Assembly: GCF_031755915.1 (NCBI RefSeq)
Contig: NC_083389.1
Span: 28,279,501-28,343,500, forward strand
Direction: 5' to 3'
From: Ziziphus jujuba
Taxonomy: Eukaryota > Streptophyta > Magnoliopsida > Rosales > Rhamnaceae
DNA: 64,000 bases
Below, one piece after another: positions 1 to 11,409 of this stretch (the first letter of the stretch is position 1; each line of letters opens with the position of its first letter). Under the pieces are notes generated by a model. It was not told where the DNA came from. It made no database searches and worked only from the letters and a program-made list of their open reading frames with translations. Made by a program: the position numbers and the translations under genes.

Positions 1-567
1 CTGATCCTAACAATTTCGCTCCACATGGAAAATATCGTTCGTCGGAGAAAAAAACACCTGAATCCGCGTAGCCTGCCTTGTTGAATCAACGACTGATCTG
101 AAACTGTTTTTTTCAAACATTTTAGCTGTGCTGGTTAGGGGGACCTCTGATTTAATGCCTCCAACCAAGGCACGTGTAGATCATGTCATAAATTCACACG
201 GAAGACATTGTTTCATTGTCACGTGGTGGCCGTCTTGGTTTGGCAAAGTGGAAACCCATTCGGAACCTGACCCGAACTTGGCCCTGACCCAACCCCAATT
301 AAGATTTCAATCTAATAGTAATGGGCATGGGCCACCCGTATTTTATGTTGGTAACATTTTGTCCCTTGCTTGTTGAACATGCATTAATGTTTACGACTAT
401 GACATGACATGACATGCATATGCTTGATATTTAGGCAATCGAAGGTTTGGCCAAGGATTGCATGCGTGCTTGCTGATCATTTATGCTTTATGCTTTTTTT
501 TTATTTTTATTTTTTTTTTATTTTTCATGCTTTTAATTTATTATTTTTGTTAATGGTAACTCTGCAG
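1..567. other. intron sequence of the CIPK1-type gene
   Basis: AT-rich sequence with T-runs that ends in a normal 3' splice site (ctgcag, 562-567). The kinase N-lobe exons are not here on either strand, so this is read as the 3' part of an intron. The 82-codon ORF at 128-376 has no recognisable content. Confidence 0.6.
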
Positions 568-2611
568 GTTTTGGCAAGCAAAACTAAGATTTACATGGTC
601 TTAGAGTACGTGACTGGAGGAGAATTGTTTGATAGAATTGTAAGGAAATTCGTACCCATTGTGCATGACTTTTTCAAGGGGAGGGGATGTTTTTACTTAC
701 TCTCATATTTCCAATGCAGGCATCTAAGGGGAGACTTACAGAGGCTCAGGGCAGGAAGATCTTCCAACAGTTAATTGATGGTGTGAGCTACTGCCATAAT
801 AAAGGCGTTTTTCATAGGGATCTCAAGGTCTTTTCTTTCTTCTTCTTCTTTCAGAAACATTTCAATTACTATACCATTAAAGTCACAACAAAATTTCAGT
901 TGCTCACATTTTGATACCTTTTTCCATTGCAGTTGGAGAACGTTCTTGTTGATTCTAAAGGGAATATAAAGATTTCTGATTTTGGTCTCAGCGCTTTACC
1001 CCAACATTTCAGGGTACCCTATCCCCCCAACCCACAATTCAATAGTACTTTTTTTGTTTTCTCTTTTCTAAATGTCTTTGCTCCCTTATTAATCTACTCA
1101 ATTATTTCAGGATGATGGGTTACTGCATACAACCTGTGGAAGTCCAAACTACGTTGCTCCAGAGGTTCTTGCTAATAGAGGGTATGATGGAGCAACCTCA
1201 GATATATGGTCATGTGGCGTTATCTTGTACGTAATTCTTACAGGATATCTTCCCTTTGATGATCGAAACCTCGCAGTTCTCTATCAGAAGGTAATCAAAA
1301 GTTTTCTTAAATTTCCTTCTCCTTTAGCCTTGTGAATAAACAATTTTCATTTTTTTTTATTTCTTATCATTTTGATGCGTATTTCTTTTGAGTAATTTCA
1401 GATCCTAAAGGGAGATACTCAGATGCCAAAATGGCTATCTCCTGGTGCACAGAATATCCTAAAGAGAATTCTTGATCCAAACCCTGTTACTCGGATAACA
1501 ATGGCGGGTATCAAATCAGATGAATGGTTTATACAAGGTTATGTTCCTGCAAACCCTGATGATGAAGAAGAAAATATACACATAGACGATGAAGCTTTCT
1601 CAATACATGAAGTACCGGTATGTACTTTCAAATAATGTACCTCTTTTTGGTTGCTTTATGTTGTATAATAACAGAAACATTATAACATTATGTTTGCATG
1701 TGTGTGTGTTTTTTTCAATTAGTCATCACAAGCGGATAAAAGTCCAGAATCGCCAGCTCATATTAATGCTTTTCAGTTGATTGGAATGTCATCGTTCCTA
1801 GACCTCTCTGGCTTCTTTGAGAAAGAGGTGGGAATGGAAGTGAAGAAGCATATTTTCTTTCTGGTTAAAGTTTTAACTTTGCCAATTTGCTGATTATTAA
1901 CGTTTTCATATCTTGGTTTTGAGTTGTTTAGGATGTCTCGGAGAGGAAGATCAGATTTACATCTAATTATTCGGCAAAAGATTTGCTTGAAAAGATTGAG
2001 GGTATTGTAACAGAGATGGGTTTTAGTGTCCAAAAGAAAAACGGAAAGGTTAGAACTGATTTTTAAAGTATATTTATTAGTAGATTAATTTTCTATAAAC
2101 AATGTTCATTTCGATATTACAATATCAAACTTAATTTTAACTTTTTGTCAATGCTTTTAGTTGAAAGTAACGCAAGAGCACAAAGAAGGCAAGGCACAGA
2201 AGGGTAGCCTCTTAGTTGCAGCAGAGGTATAATAATATAATAAATCAATGGTTGCATACATTTATATGTATTGATTTCTATAGATGCATATTAATTTAGA
2301 CTTAAATAAGATGTTATATATACTTAAAAAAAAAGTTGGAATCGTTGTTTTGTATGTTTTGCAGTTGTTTGAGATCAGTCCGTCCTTGTATGTAGTCGAA
2401 TTAAGAAAATCATATGGAGATGCTTCAGTGTATAGACAGGTATAGAATTATCCTCTCTTACACTACACTTGGTCATAAATTCCTTTTGTGATATTATTAT
2501 GATATGGTAACTAACGAATCTGGTAATTAATTTTTGCAGTTGTGTAAAAAGCTATCAAATGATTTGGGTCTTCCCTCGAGTACTCAAGAACTCTTGACTA
2601 CAGAAGCGTGA
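568..2611 (+). CDS. CIPK1: CBL-interacting protein kinase, CIPK1 type (3' part; 5' end outside window)
   Basis: Ser/Thr kinase of the SnRK3/CIPK family, which CBL calcium sensors activate to phosphorylate transporters and stress targets. Ten in-phase exons are visible: 568-639, 720-827, 933-1013, 1111-1290, 1402-1617, 1723-1827, 1932-2048, 2161-2226, 2365-2439 and 2540-2611 (363 residues). They carry the HRD loop (FHRDLK), the DFG motif ([12 protein letters not shown]), an activation segment ending in APE, the NAF motif ([18 protein letters not shown]) that binds CBL, and the C-terminal phosphatase-interaction region. The ATP-binding lobe is absent; the first visible exon begins at VLASKTK, which normally follows it, so the earlier exons lie left of position 1. 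The sequence agrees with my recollection of Arabidopsis CIPK1 more closely than with other intron-rich CIPKs; CIPK17 is the main alternative. Confidence 0.93.
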
Positions 2612-3740
2612 AGGATGAATGTAGAAAATGATGATATTTCTGTAAATATATATATTTTTTATTTCCTAGATAAAGATGGAATTAGGTTTAACAGTTAGTA
2701 TATAAACTTGGGAAATTATTATAAAATCAATTTAAAGTTTTTTTTTTTTTTTGGTTGTTTAATAAAAAAAGCCAGTATTATGCTGCTGTATAATTTATTT
2801 ATTTATTTTTTGGTAAATGTATTATACTACTATAGTAGAGCAAGAAAAGCAGTAATATTATCCTCTGCCAAGTGAGGAGAGGAGAGAATAAAATGAAAAT
2901 GTTTCTGTATTCTATTCCACGCAAACTCAAGCCACTTTGAAAGCATGTCCAATAAAAATTTTGCTCTAAAATATGTCCTTAATTATGCAAATCCACGCTA
3001 AAAACTGGAAATGAAACTCTTTGAATTCATAAAGTTGATAATGCTGCATTTGTAATTCATAAATAAAAAAAGAAAGCATCTTGCACTTTATAGTACACAA
3101 TTTTAGCAATATAAGAAAAATCCATTGCTGCTGAAGTTTGTACGACAATGCAAAAGTTCCACAGAGGGAAAGTTAGATCAATTCACATGCATTGTTACTC
3201 CTTCAACAGTTCACCTGCTTCAGGGGGTTTAGGATGGCTTTGGTAGGGCCGATCTCATGAGTCAGAAGAAGATATCCCATCACCAATCTCTAATCACTAA
3301 TCACTATTCACTTGTGAGAGTGACTATGGTTATACAATAAAACATCTTGATGAGAGTTATACAACCAGTGCCAGTTATGATCCTAGAATTTCTTATCCTT
3401 CTGAACATTACAATATGCTTTTTACAAATGGTGTGGCTTCCCACTTCAAAAATACAACTACAACTACATAGCTAAATAGAATTTACAATGCTTCATCACC
3501 TTCTCTATATGCTAAGAATAAAACCTTTTTTTTTCCTTTTTTCCTTTTTTTTTTTTCCCTTCAAAAAAAGGGAAAAAAAATCCAATTTGAAAACCTTTAC
3601 TACTTGATGGATCACATAGTAACATGAAAATATGAAAATTTACAACAGAACAATACATATTACATGACAAATTTGGATGGACTATAGTTGTAGACTTGTA
3701 GTTACAGGTAAATCTTTCAACCATATATATGCAAACAAGT
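2612..3740. other. intergenic region between convergent CIPK1-type and CRSH genes
   Basis: Contains the 3' UTRs of two convergent genes. It is AT-rich, with an A/T homopolymer stretch at 3520-3580. No further gene or RNA was recognised. Confidence 0.6.
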
Positions 3741-6363
3741 TCAGTTGGCAAGCTCATAGCCTGGCACTGGATCTTCTTCATATAACTCAACCAAGCCACT
3801 CTTGTCTACAGCAGCTTCAAGCTTCTCATTCAACATCATCTTGTACTCATCATCCCTTTCTTCTAAATTACGCATAAATTCAACCTGAGACACACAAAAA
3901 ATCAGCTTCTTTATGCCTAAATTTAACGTTGGTTGCTTTGTAAATTATTTAGATACCAACTTTCTGACAATATTGAAGTTCTTTAACAAGTAATTTTCAA
4001 GCAAAAGAGCTGGATTTGTGGCTCCATATCAAAATCCATAGCTAGGCTACATGATATAAATTATCGTTCAATTTGAAGACCATGTAACGTAATGATCAAA
4101 AGGCTTTCAAGCAACCTCTTTCATGCCTACTGCTGTAACATTATTAGGTAACACTATCAAACATGGTGCTTAAACAGTTAATTTTGGGACTTAAAATGAA
4201 AATTACTAGATTTGTGAATCATCTCTCCCAATAAGAAGACATTGTTAGCATAGCATCACCTGTTTTTGAAACATGTCAAATTCATCTGAACTGAGAGAAC
4301 CATCTCTGTTTGAGTCAAGGAGCTGCATCATCTCTCGTGCATCTTCCCCAGGAGCACCAAGCTCCTCCATCACTTCCTTGAGTTCCTCAATGCTGATCCT
4401 GCCATCTCCATTCTTGTCGAGAAGGCGGAACACACGATCCCGATGGTCGATTTCCATTCCTTTATGGTTTGGGGATGGGAGATCTTGAAGACGCAATGCA
4501 GCAAGTTCAGCAGCAGCCATCATTATGGCCTTGAGCCGCTTTGCCTAACCATTAACAAACAACCAGCCATTATTTATATTATATCAAACTCCAATACCAA
4601 GCAAATTAAACAAAATTAATGGTTGAATATAAAGGAACATGTACGCGAGTCCAATTCCAACAACAAAGTCCCTCATTCCAGCTAAAAGAGTTGAATAATA
4701 AATGAACCAATTTGAACAACAAAGTGTGAAGAGCAATATTAATTGACTAAATTCAAAAAAGGTTAGTTACCTCTTCGGGATCAGTAAGACCCCCTTTGTA
4801 CAAAGAATGAGAAGCCGTGCCACCATCTGCCAGGGCGTCCATCTCGGAAGTCCTGACCTGTATCTCCATGAGAGGCCTAGTCCTTCCATCAGCATCGTCG
4901 CTCACATCAACTGCCATATGCAAACTCCGATAGCCATTGGGTTTTGGATTTGCAATGTAGTCTTTAGTCCTGTGAGGGATTTCTTTCCACAGAGATTGGA
5001 TTATCTCACGGGCCCTATAGCATGCTCTCTCACCCAACAACTGATCTTGTTGTTGTTGTTGTTGCAATCCATTTTCAAAGTGTTGAGAGGTGCAGGTCTC
5101 CAAAATGACCCGCAAACCCAAAACATCATTGACTTGTTCAGGCTTCCTACCATCTCTGAGGAGCTTCTTCATGGTGCTATAGCGGCTCTTGTAGCGACCC
5201 TTAACGGAGATATGAGACACCATGGAAGCCAAGAGGGGGTCAGCTTTTAAGGAGCGAAGAAGCTGATCCTTGTAGAAATCAATGAGAGTGAGAGGAGGGT
5301 GGAGCTCACTATTATTATTATTAGTAGTATGAGTTGGTGAGGAGGAGGAATGAGAAGGATGGTAGCGAAGGTGATGACTTCGCAACCAGGTATCGAGATA
5401 GAGGTAGGAAAAGGGGAACAAATAGCGGAAGGAGAGATCCTCGAGCTCAAAAGACAAGAAATGGGAGCCAAGGATGGCATGGGCGAGAGGAGCGTGGATG
5501 TTGATGACCTGGAGAGCAATCATCTGCTGGTGGTACCTGGGGAGGCAATCCAAGTGCCTCATGGTGTCGAGCTTGAGGGCAAGCTCCAGAACGACAGCCC
5601 TGATGTCGTAGTAAGTCAAGCAGAACTTCCTCAAGGCGGAGGCAGTGTCATCGTCCAAGACATCCATGAGAGCATTGGAATGGGAAGCAGCAGCAACAGC
5701 AGGGAACTTGGAGGAGACCCGGAAGCTCTCATGCAAGAGATGGGCAATGGGAGTGCCGAGGCGGGTGCTGACATGGGCAATGGAAATGGCACCGGCTTCC
5801 ACAACGGGGCGGAGGAGGGCGGCGGAGATGACCTCGGCGTCCATGCGGAGGTGGTCGGCGAGGAGGAGGGCGAGGGAGAGGGCCTTGGAAAGAGGGGAGC
5901 GGCCGTCGGGAGAGAGAGGGAGAGCGTGGAGAAGAGGAAGAGAGAGCTTGAGTGCCTTGAACAGTATGCGGGAGGAGCTTGTGGAAGGAGGGGAATTGGC
6001 GCTCATCCTCTGTGTCAGTTGGTTGAAGGTTCCCACCAGCTCCACCACCATCTTCCCTCCTGCCCCGCTCTGCTCCAACGCTCTCCCACTCCCACTGCTA
6101 GTCGTTTTAGAGTTGGACAAGCGGAACCGGAGCTTCCGCTTGCTTTTGCTTTTGGAATCATTCCCAATCCCACCAATTGGGTACTGCTGCTGACGTTGAA
6201 CATTATGATTAAGATTATGATTAAGATTAAGATTAAGATGAGCAGCAACTCCGGACAAACTGCAGCCGGAACAATTCATTAACTCCACTGATCGCCACAT
6301 CCACCACCCACCACCGCCCCCCTCGCCTGCCTTTTCTATCTTCTTCTTCTTCTTCTTCTTCAT
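3741..6363 (-). CDS. CRSH: calcium-binding RelA/SpoT homologue (CRSH), plastid (p)ppGpp synthetase
   Basis: Makes the alarmone (p)ppGpp in chloroplasts in response to calcium. Three in-phase exons, 6363-4771, 4544-4260 and 3884-3741, encode about 673 residues. The N-terminus is low-complexity and rich in Ser/Asn, consistent with a transit peptide. Next come a helical HD-like region (about 130-290) and a RelA/SpoT synthetase domain (about 375-520) with RYKSRYSTMKKLL, VNDVLGLRVIL and NGYRSLHMAV. Exon 2 has two EF-hands whose loops start at about residues 574 (DKNGDGRISIEE) and 608 (DSNRDGSLSSDE). The catalytic His-Asp of the hydrolase is missing; ALLRPVVEAG stands at that site, as known for plant CRSH, so the protein should only synthesise. 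The first ATG (6363) opens a poly-Lys run; the ATG at 6300 (MWRSVELMN) is an equally plausible start. Confidence 0.95.
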
Positions 6364-7236
6364 TTGTTAATTGTTGTTCATATCGATGGTAGGATGAATG
6401 GATGGTGGGATGCCACGTATGCTCCCATCATATCATATCAAATCATTATGTTTTAAGTACTTGGCTTGGAATCTTACCCACCCACCCACTCACTCGCACA
6501 AATTCCTTTTTCTCTGTCCTCCATTTCTCATCCAACGCTACAGTTTTAATTCACAATTCTATTTTCTCCATTATTATTATTATTATTTTTTGGGTGATAA
6601 TTTTCTCAAATATTATTAACAATAAAACTTATGTATATCAATCCACGTCTATTAATTAAATCCATTTTAGTCGAATGCTCGTTTTCTTCGCATGCAAATT
6701 AATACTAAAAATATGGATACTTATTTTATTTATAACTTATATCAATTCAATTCCATACAAATGGACCCAATTTTTTTTTTTTTTTAAACTACTGTTTTTA
6801 GTACTGTTAAATAAATAATAATAATAATAAAATCCAATTTAAAATTTGGCTTCACTCAAATAAACTTACTAAAATTTTTCTCAAAAAAAAAATAAAAAAA
6901 ATCAGCTTTTATTTTTATGAAACACGTGTCAGCATCTTTTGGAAGGCAAGACGTACGACTCGTATGCACGCAATTACATCTTAGCCTGCCCCCTCTCTCT
7001 CTCTCTCTCCCTCTCTTCTCCCAAAGAAGTAACAAAGTAAGAAGAGCTAAAACCCTAAATCCCATTTTTCGCTTAGTTTTGGTTCTGAAAAACCCTGTGC
7101 CATCTCTGCAACTGCAACAGACCGCCATGTGCTAACAACTATACTTCAAAAACAAAACACCCTCTCTTTCTGCCTCGGCTTCGGCTTCTGCTTCTGCTTC
7201 TTTGAATTTGGCATACAATTTCTGAATCCCATCGCC
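6364..7236. promoter_or_regulatory. divergent promoter region of CRSH and mitochondrial uL3
   Basis: About 870 bp separate two genes transcribed away from each other. The stretch is AT-rich with T- and A-runs and a CT-rich tract (6988-7020) just before the likely uL3m leader (about 7020-7236). The plant telobox-like string aaaccctaaa occurs at 7049-7058, common upstream of ribosomal protein genes. No clear TATA box was identified. Confidence 0.5.
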
Positions 7237-9844
7237 ATGTCCGCCTTATCAAGAGGCCTCCTTTCTCGTATTCGCCTCCTCTCTCTCAATCCTCCCGCTA
7301 CTTGTACTGCCACCACCACCACTTCCTTCTCCTCCTCTACTCCCGCTCTCTATCATTTCTCCAGGCGATTCAGCTCCGAATCTCTTCTCGATGCCACCGA
7401 GATTGCTAGCCAACCCACTCGGATTATCGAAGCCAGGCCTGGCGCCATGACCCCCAATTCCAAACGAACCGGCCTCATTGCCGTTAAATGTGGGATGTCG
7501 GCGCTTTGGGACAAATGGGGTGCCAGGGTTCCCATCACAGTTCTTTGGGTTGATGATAATATTGTCTCTCAGGTCAAGACCATCGACAAGGATTGCACTA
7601 CTGCCCTCCAGGTACCATTTTGAGATTGCCTTCATGCCTTCTCTGTGTTTCGATCGGGATTTAACAGAATTTATAGAATAAATCGGTCCAAGTTTGGATT
7701 TTTTTTTTATAATTATAATTATAATTTAAATTTTTTTCTTGCCGGTATAACAAAGTCCCTCTCTTTTACCAGTGTTTGTTTTAATGGTCGTGTATGTAAG
7801 CAAATGGTGGTTTTTTTGTTGTGTTGTTAGTTAGATTGGTTGTGGACATAAGAAGGCAAAACACTTGACTAAGCCTGAAGTGGGTCATTTCAGAGCTCAA
7901 GATGTTCCACTCAAAAGGAAATTGAGGGAGTTCCCTGTCACAGATGATGCACTTCTACCTGTTGGTACATCACTTGGTGTTCGCCATTTTGTTCCTGGGC
8001 AATTTGTTGATGTCACTGGGATTACAAGGGGTAAAGGTTTTCAGGTGACATAATTTCCCTTCAATATCCTTCATTTTCCTCGCCTTTTCTGCTTTTTTCT
8101 CAATTTAGTTTCTTTTTAATGCTTTAAGGGTGTGATGAAAAGACATGGATTTAAAGGAGGGCCAGCGTCTCATGGTGCTTCATTGTCGCATCGAAGTGGT
8201 GGTTCTACAGGTCAGAGGGATGCTCCTGGAAAGGTATGTATAGCTTCCTTAGATTGCTCATTACCAAAAAAAGAAGTAGCCTCCTTGGATTGCTTAGCCT
8301 TTGGGCTTCGGCTGTTTAACCCCTTGTTTATCTTTCTCTCTCTGTTATATATCTTACTTAATTTAGTATGCTAGTTGTTCCTTGGTTGTTTCAAATGTAG
8401 AATCCTGAATTAGGATGCAATGTTTCTCTTTCTGTATGATGGTTAACTTATTAGGTTTCATGTCCTGAAAAATTTTCATAAGTTATTTTATTGATAAAGA
8501 AGGTTCATGTTTCTTACCACCTGCATATTAATAGGCTGGACGCACGAAAGGTCAAGGTCAAACTATTGCTTAGATATTGTGAATTTTACTGGAATCTTTA
8601 GGACAACAAGAAAACAAAAGGTTGACTTGTTCTCATATCACTCATTCATAATCTTTAGGTGATTTAATTTTTTAAATTCTGCATCTTGCTTTCATTAAAG
8701 TTCATTTTCTACTAAGTACTGTAACTTAAAAAAAAAAAAAAAATAGTATGCTTCTTGGAAAGATAGAGAGAGGAGACTTATCCTATGTAATCCTATTTTC
8801 TACTGATAAATATGTATGTAAATTATTGACTGACCTACTGTGTTAGTGGTTCCATCATTCAATTTGATAAGTTTGCTTTATTATACTTTCCTGAGATTAT
8901 GGTTCCATCTTTCAGTTTTGATAATGCTTGCTGTATTATCCTTTCATGAGAGTGTTGGACTGCATGTGCCATCTTTCCTGAATTTATGGTTTCATTATTC
9001 AATGCTGATAGAGTTTGCTTTATTATACTTTCCTGAGATTATGGTTCTGTCATTCAGTTTTGAGAATGTTTGCTGTATTATCATTTCCTGAAATTATTGG
9101 ACTGCATGTGTCATCTTTCCTGAGTTTATGGCTTCATTGTTCAATGCTGATGGAGTTTACTTTGTTATGCTTTCCTGAGATTATGGTTCCATCATTCAGT
9201 TTTGATGATGTTTGCTGCATTATCCTTTCCTGAGATTTTTGGGCTGCATGCGTCACATCTTAACAGGTTTTCAAAGGCAGAAAAATGCCTGGGCGTATGG
9301 GTGCGCAGCAAAGAACGGTTAAAAATGTTTGGGTTTACAAAATCGATCCTGCAAGGAATTTGATGTGGGTGAAGGGCCAGGTATGATTCTCTTAGTAGAA
9401 ATGTTTCAATTGCTTTAAATCTGATTGGACTAGGAGGAAGCTCTTCCTTGTCCATTTGATATGCTTGAATACAGTTGGTTTAGATTGAAGGAATTTTGAA
9501 TCTTCTCTAAGCCAAGTGGTCAGAAAGATAAACAAAATTTGCATACCTAGTAATTTTATATGATTATTTCAATTTTATGTTGTATTCTTTAGCTGTTTAG
9601 CCAATTACATGGTTTAAAGTTCACCCTGTCTATCTATCTTCCTATTTATGTAGTCTCCATTCCTCTGCAGGTACCTGGAGCCAAAGGGAACTTTGTGTTC
9701 ATAAAAGATTCTGTGTATAAGAAACCCAACATTTCTATGCTTCCATTCCCGACTTACTTTGCTGCAGAAGATGAGGACACAGCGGAGTTGGAACCTATGA
9801 TTGCTGATCTTGGGGAAGTGGATCCATTTATGGCTGCAGATTAA
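7237..9844 (+). CDS. mitochondrial large-subunit ribosomal protein uL3 (L3)
   Basis: Bacterial-type L3 protein of the organellar 50S subunit. Five in-phase exons (7237-7611, 7835-8044, 8129-8233, 9267-9380, 9671-9844) encode 325 residues. The first ~60 residues ([19 protein letters not shown]) are rich in Arg, Ser and Leu without acidic residues, a typical mitochondrial presequence. The core has [17 protein letters not shown], the [12 protein letters not shown] loop, [13 protein letters not shown] and PGRMGAQQ, all L3 hallmarks. An in-frame ATG at 7129 would add 36 hydrophobic residues; 7237 was chosen because it opens the presequence. Intron 3 (1,033 bp) holds a 142-bp tandem repeat. It resembles the Arabidopsis gene I recall beside CRSH (At3g17465). 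Confidence 0.93.
8845..9260 (+). repeat. 142-bp tandem repeat in uL3m intron 3, nearly three copies
   Basis: The block around tttgctttattatactttcc recurs at 8872, 9014 and (diverged) 9156, exactly 142 bp apart. Each unit also has an internal echo about 55 bp downstream (gcttgctgtattatcctttc), so the array looks nested. The period is not a multiple of three and the ORFs crossing it have no coding character. Confidence 0.85.
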
Positions 9845-10689
9845 TTAGGAGACTGAAGTATGAAAACTCCAGTTTTGCCAAATTTTCCTATCCTAGAAGA
9901 ACCCTGAGGCTATTGATGCTTTTGCTTTTAAATTTATTTTTGGTTTTTGAGAGAAAAGGCAGCTGAGGTTTTTGTAATTAACCATTCATAAATTAGAGAA
10001 AATGAACATGCATTGCAGAAGAAATGCATTGCATTATTTATGTTATATGTGGGTTCTATTTATTGAATAAGTGTGGACTAGAACTGGGGATTAACATGAT
10101 TAGTGGATTTGTTGGTTAGGCTAAGAATGAGACATCAAACATCAAATTTTAATCTTTAGTTATTTATTTATTTAAGGATTGGAAAGGCCAAAAAGAGCAG
10201 CCAATTAGAATTGCCTTTTTTTTTTTGGTTGGGTTTTATCTTTCCTCAAAAATTAATAGAAATCCTATAGAAACAAAAACACGTTGTAGTACTTTTTGGG
10301 GTGTAGGGAAGGGAAGAAAGACTCATCCTAGGAGTTCCAAACCTTTAACGGTCAATTATAATTACTTCCATTGGTGGCTGTATTAAGACTATTATTATTA
10401 TTATTGCACCAAAAGTCTCCCTTCCGCTCCCAAAATTCTAATTAATACTAATAGTAATAAATGAAAAGAGAAAAAAGGGGAAGGGGTGGTCAAACAAGAG
10501 TGAAGATGCGAAATCCCAAGTGAAAGAGCAAAGTGCAAATCTCTCTCTTTCTCCTCGAACTGTTTTCAAGGCTAAGCCGCTCATAGTATTGGTTTTTGAT
10601 TTGGTGTTGGGTCTTGAGGTTTTGGTAGAGGCTAGGGTTACCGTTAAGTTAAAAAGACAGGCCTTCTTCTTTCTTGGGGCGTTTGGGGA
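9845..10689. other. intergenic: uL3m 3' UTR and PHD-like gene promoter/leader
   Basis: Contains the AT-rich 3' flank of uL3m and, after a (tat)n stretch near 10390, the leader of the next gene. Nothing else was recognised. Confidence 0.5.
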
Positions 10690-11352
10690 ATGCGAAGTAT
10701 TGGGATGAAGCGTAGGCCTGAGGAATCGTGGCGGTGCAGCTACTGCGGGGATGATGGGAGTGGGAAGGGGAAGGACAAGGCGGAGGAAGAGGGGAGTGGA
10801 ATGGTGTTGCTTCACAACGTGCAGCATAGGGGTAGGTTGCGACTCCTCTGCACAAACTGCGTGCTCATGAACCACCCGGGTCTCTTCTGCCCTATCTGCC
10901 TACAACCCTTCGATCCCTCCTCCTCCTCCGCCTCCACCTCCTCCGCCATACCACCTCCTCCTCCTCCTGTTGGCCACCGCCTCATGTGCCTCAAATGCCC
11001 TGCCATTGCCCATCTCTCCTGTTCTTCTTCTTCTTCTTCCTCTTCCTTCCTTTGCCCTCCCTGCACCTCTCACAAATCCCCTCCTTTCCGGTTCTTTAGT
11101 TCTAGTAATGGTGAAGGGGATGGATTCTTGGACAGGCGCAATGCTAAAGCCCTAGTGGCAGCCGCTACCATTGCTGCCTTCTCCATGAACAAAGCCGCCA
11201 TTGCTGCCAGAGCTGATGCCGATAGGCTTCTCAAGGACGCCCTCGCTGCCAAGAAGAGAGCCAAACAAGCCCTGGACATACTTGCTCATCTTGTTGCCAT
11301 AGACAACCACAACAATGACAATGACGAGGATAAGGACGCCAACGACACTTAA
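10690..11352 (+). CDS. small Cys-rich PHD/RING-like zinc-binding protein
   Basis: Single-exon ORF of 220 codons; a second in-frame ATG lies five codons in (10705). The N-terminal half has ordered Cys pairs: CSYC, CTNC, CPIC, CLKC, then a His-Cys step and CPPC, the spacing of a PHD/RING-type cross-brace zinc fold. Pro- and Ser-homopolymers lie between the pairs. The C-terminal half (about 145-205) is an Ala/Lys/Arg-rich helix (NAKALVAAATIAAFSMNKAA) that may form a coiled coil, ending in an acidic Asn/Asp tail. I recall a 'PHD finger family' gene at the matching place in Arabidopsis (At3g17460). The molecular role is unknown. Confidence 0.8.
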   Translation: MRSIGMKRRPEESWRCSYCGDDGSGKGKDKAEEEGSGMVLLHNVQHRGRLRLLCTNCVLMNHPGLFCPICLQPFDPSSSSASTSSAIPPPPPPVGHRLMCLKCPAIAHLSCSSSSSSSSFLCPPCTSHKSPPFRFFSSSNGEGDGFLDRRNAKALVAAATIAAFSMNKAAIAARADADRLLKDALAAKKRAKQALDILAHLVAIDNHNNDNDEDKDANDT

Positions 11353-11375
11353 CCAGCCAGTATTATCTTAGTACG

Positions 11376-11409
<34 letters not shown>

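Noticed and set aside
4807..5250. 147-codon plus-strand ORF
   Set aside because: Antisense shadow of the CRSH synthetase domain, with no motif of its own.
5350..6282. 310-codon plus-strand ORF antisense to CRSH exon 1
   Set aside because: It lies opposite a clear RelA/SpoT exon, has no recognisable motif, and its composition mirrors the sense codons. Long antisense ORFs are expected opposite GC-richer coding exons.
7129..7236. upstream in-frame ATG for uL3m
   Set aside because: It would add 36 hydrophobic residues ahead of what looks like a complete mitochondrial presequence; not excluded, but less likely.
8840..9233. two overlapping plus-strand ORFs of 72-83 codons
   Set aside because: They follow the 142-bp intron repeat, are hydrophobic and repetitive, and lie inside an intron flanked by solid exons.
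10438..10875. 145-codon minus-strand ORF
   Set aside because: Antisense to the PHD-like gene start and its leader; Pro/His-rich text comes from reverse reading of the Gly/Glu-rich codons.
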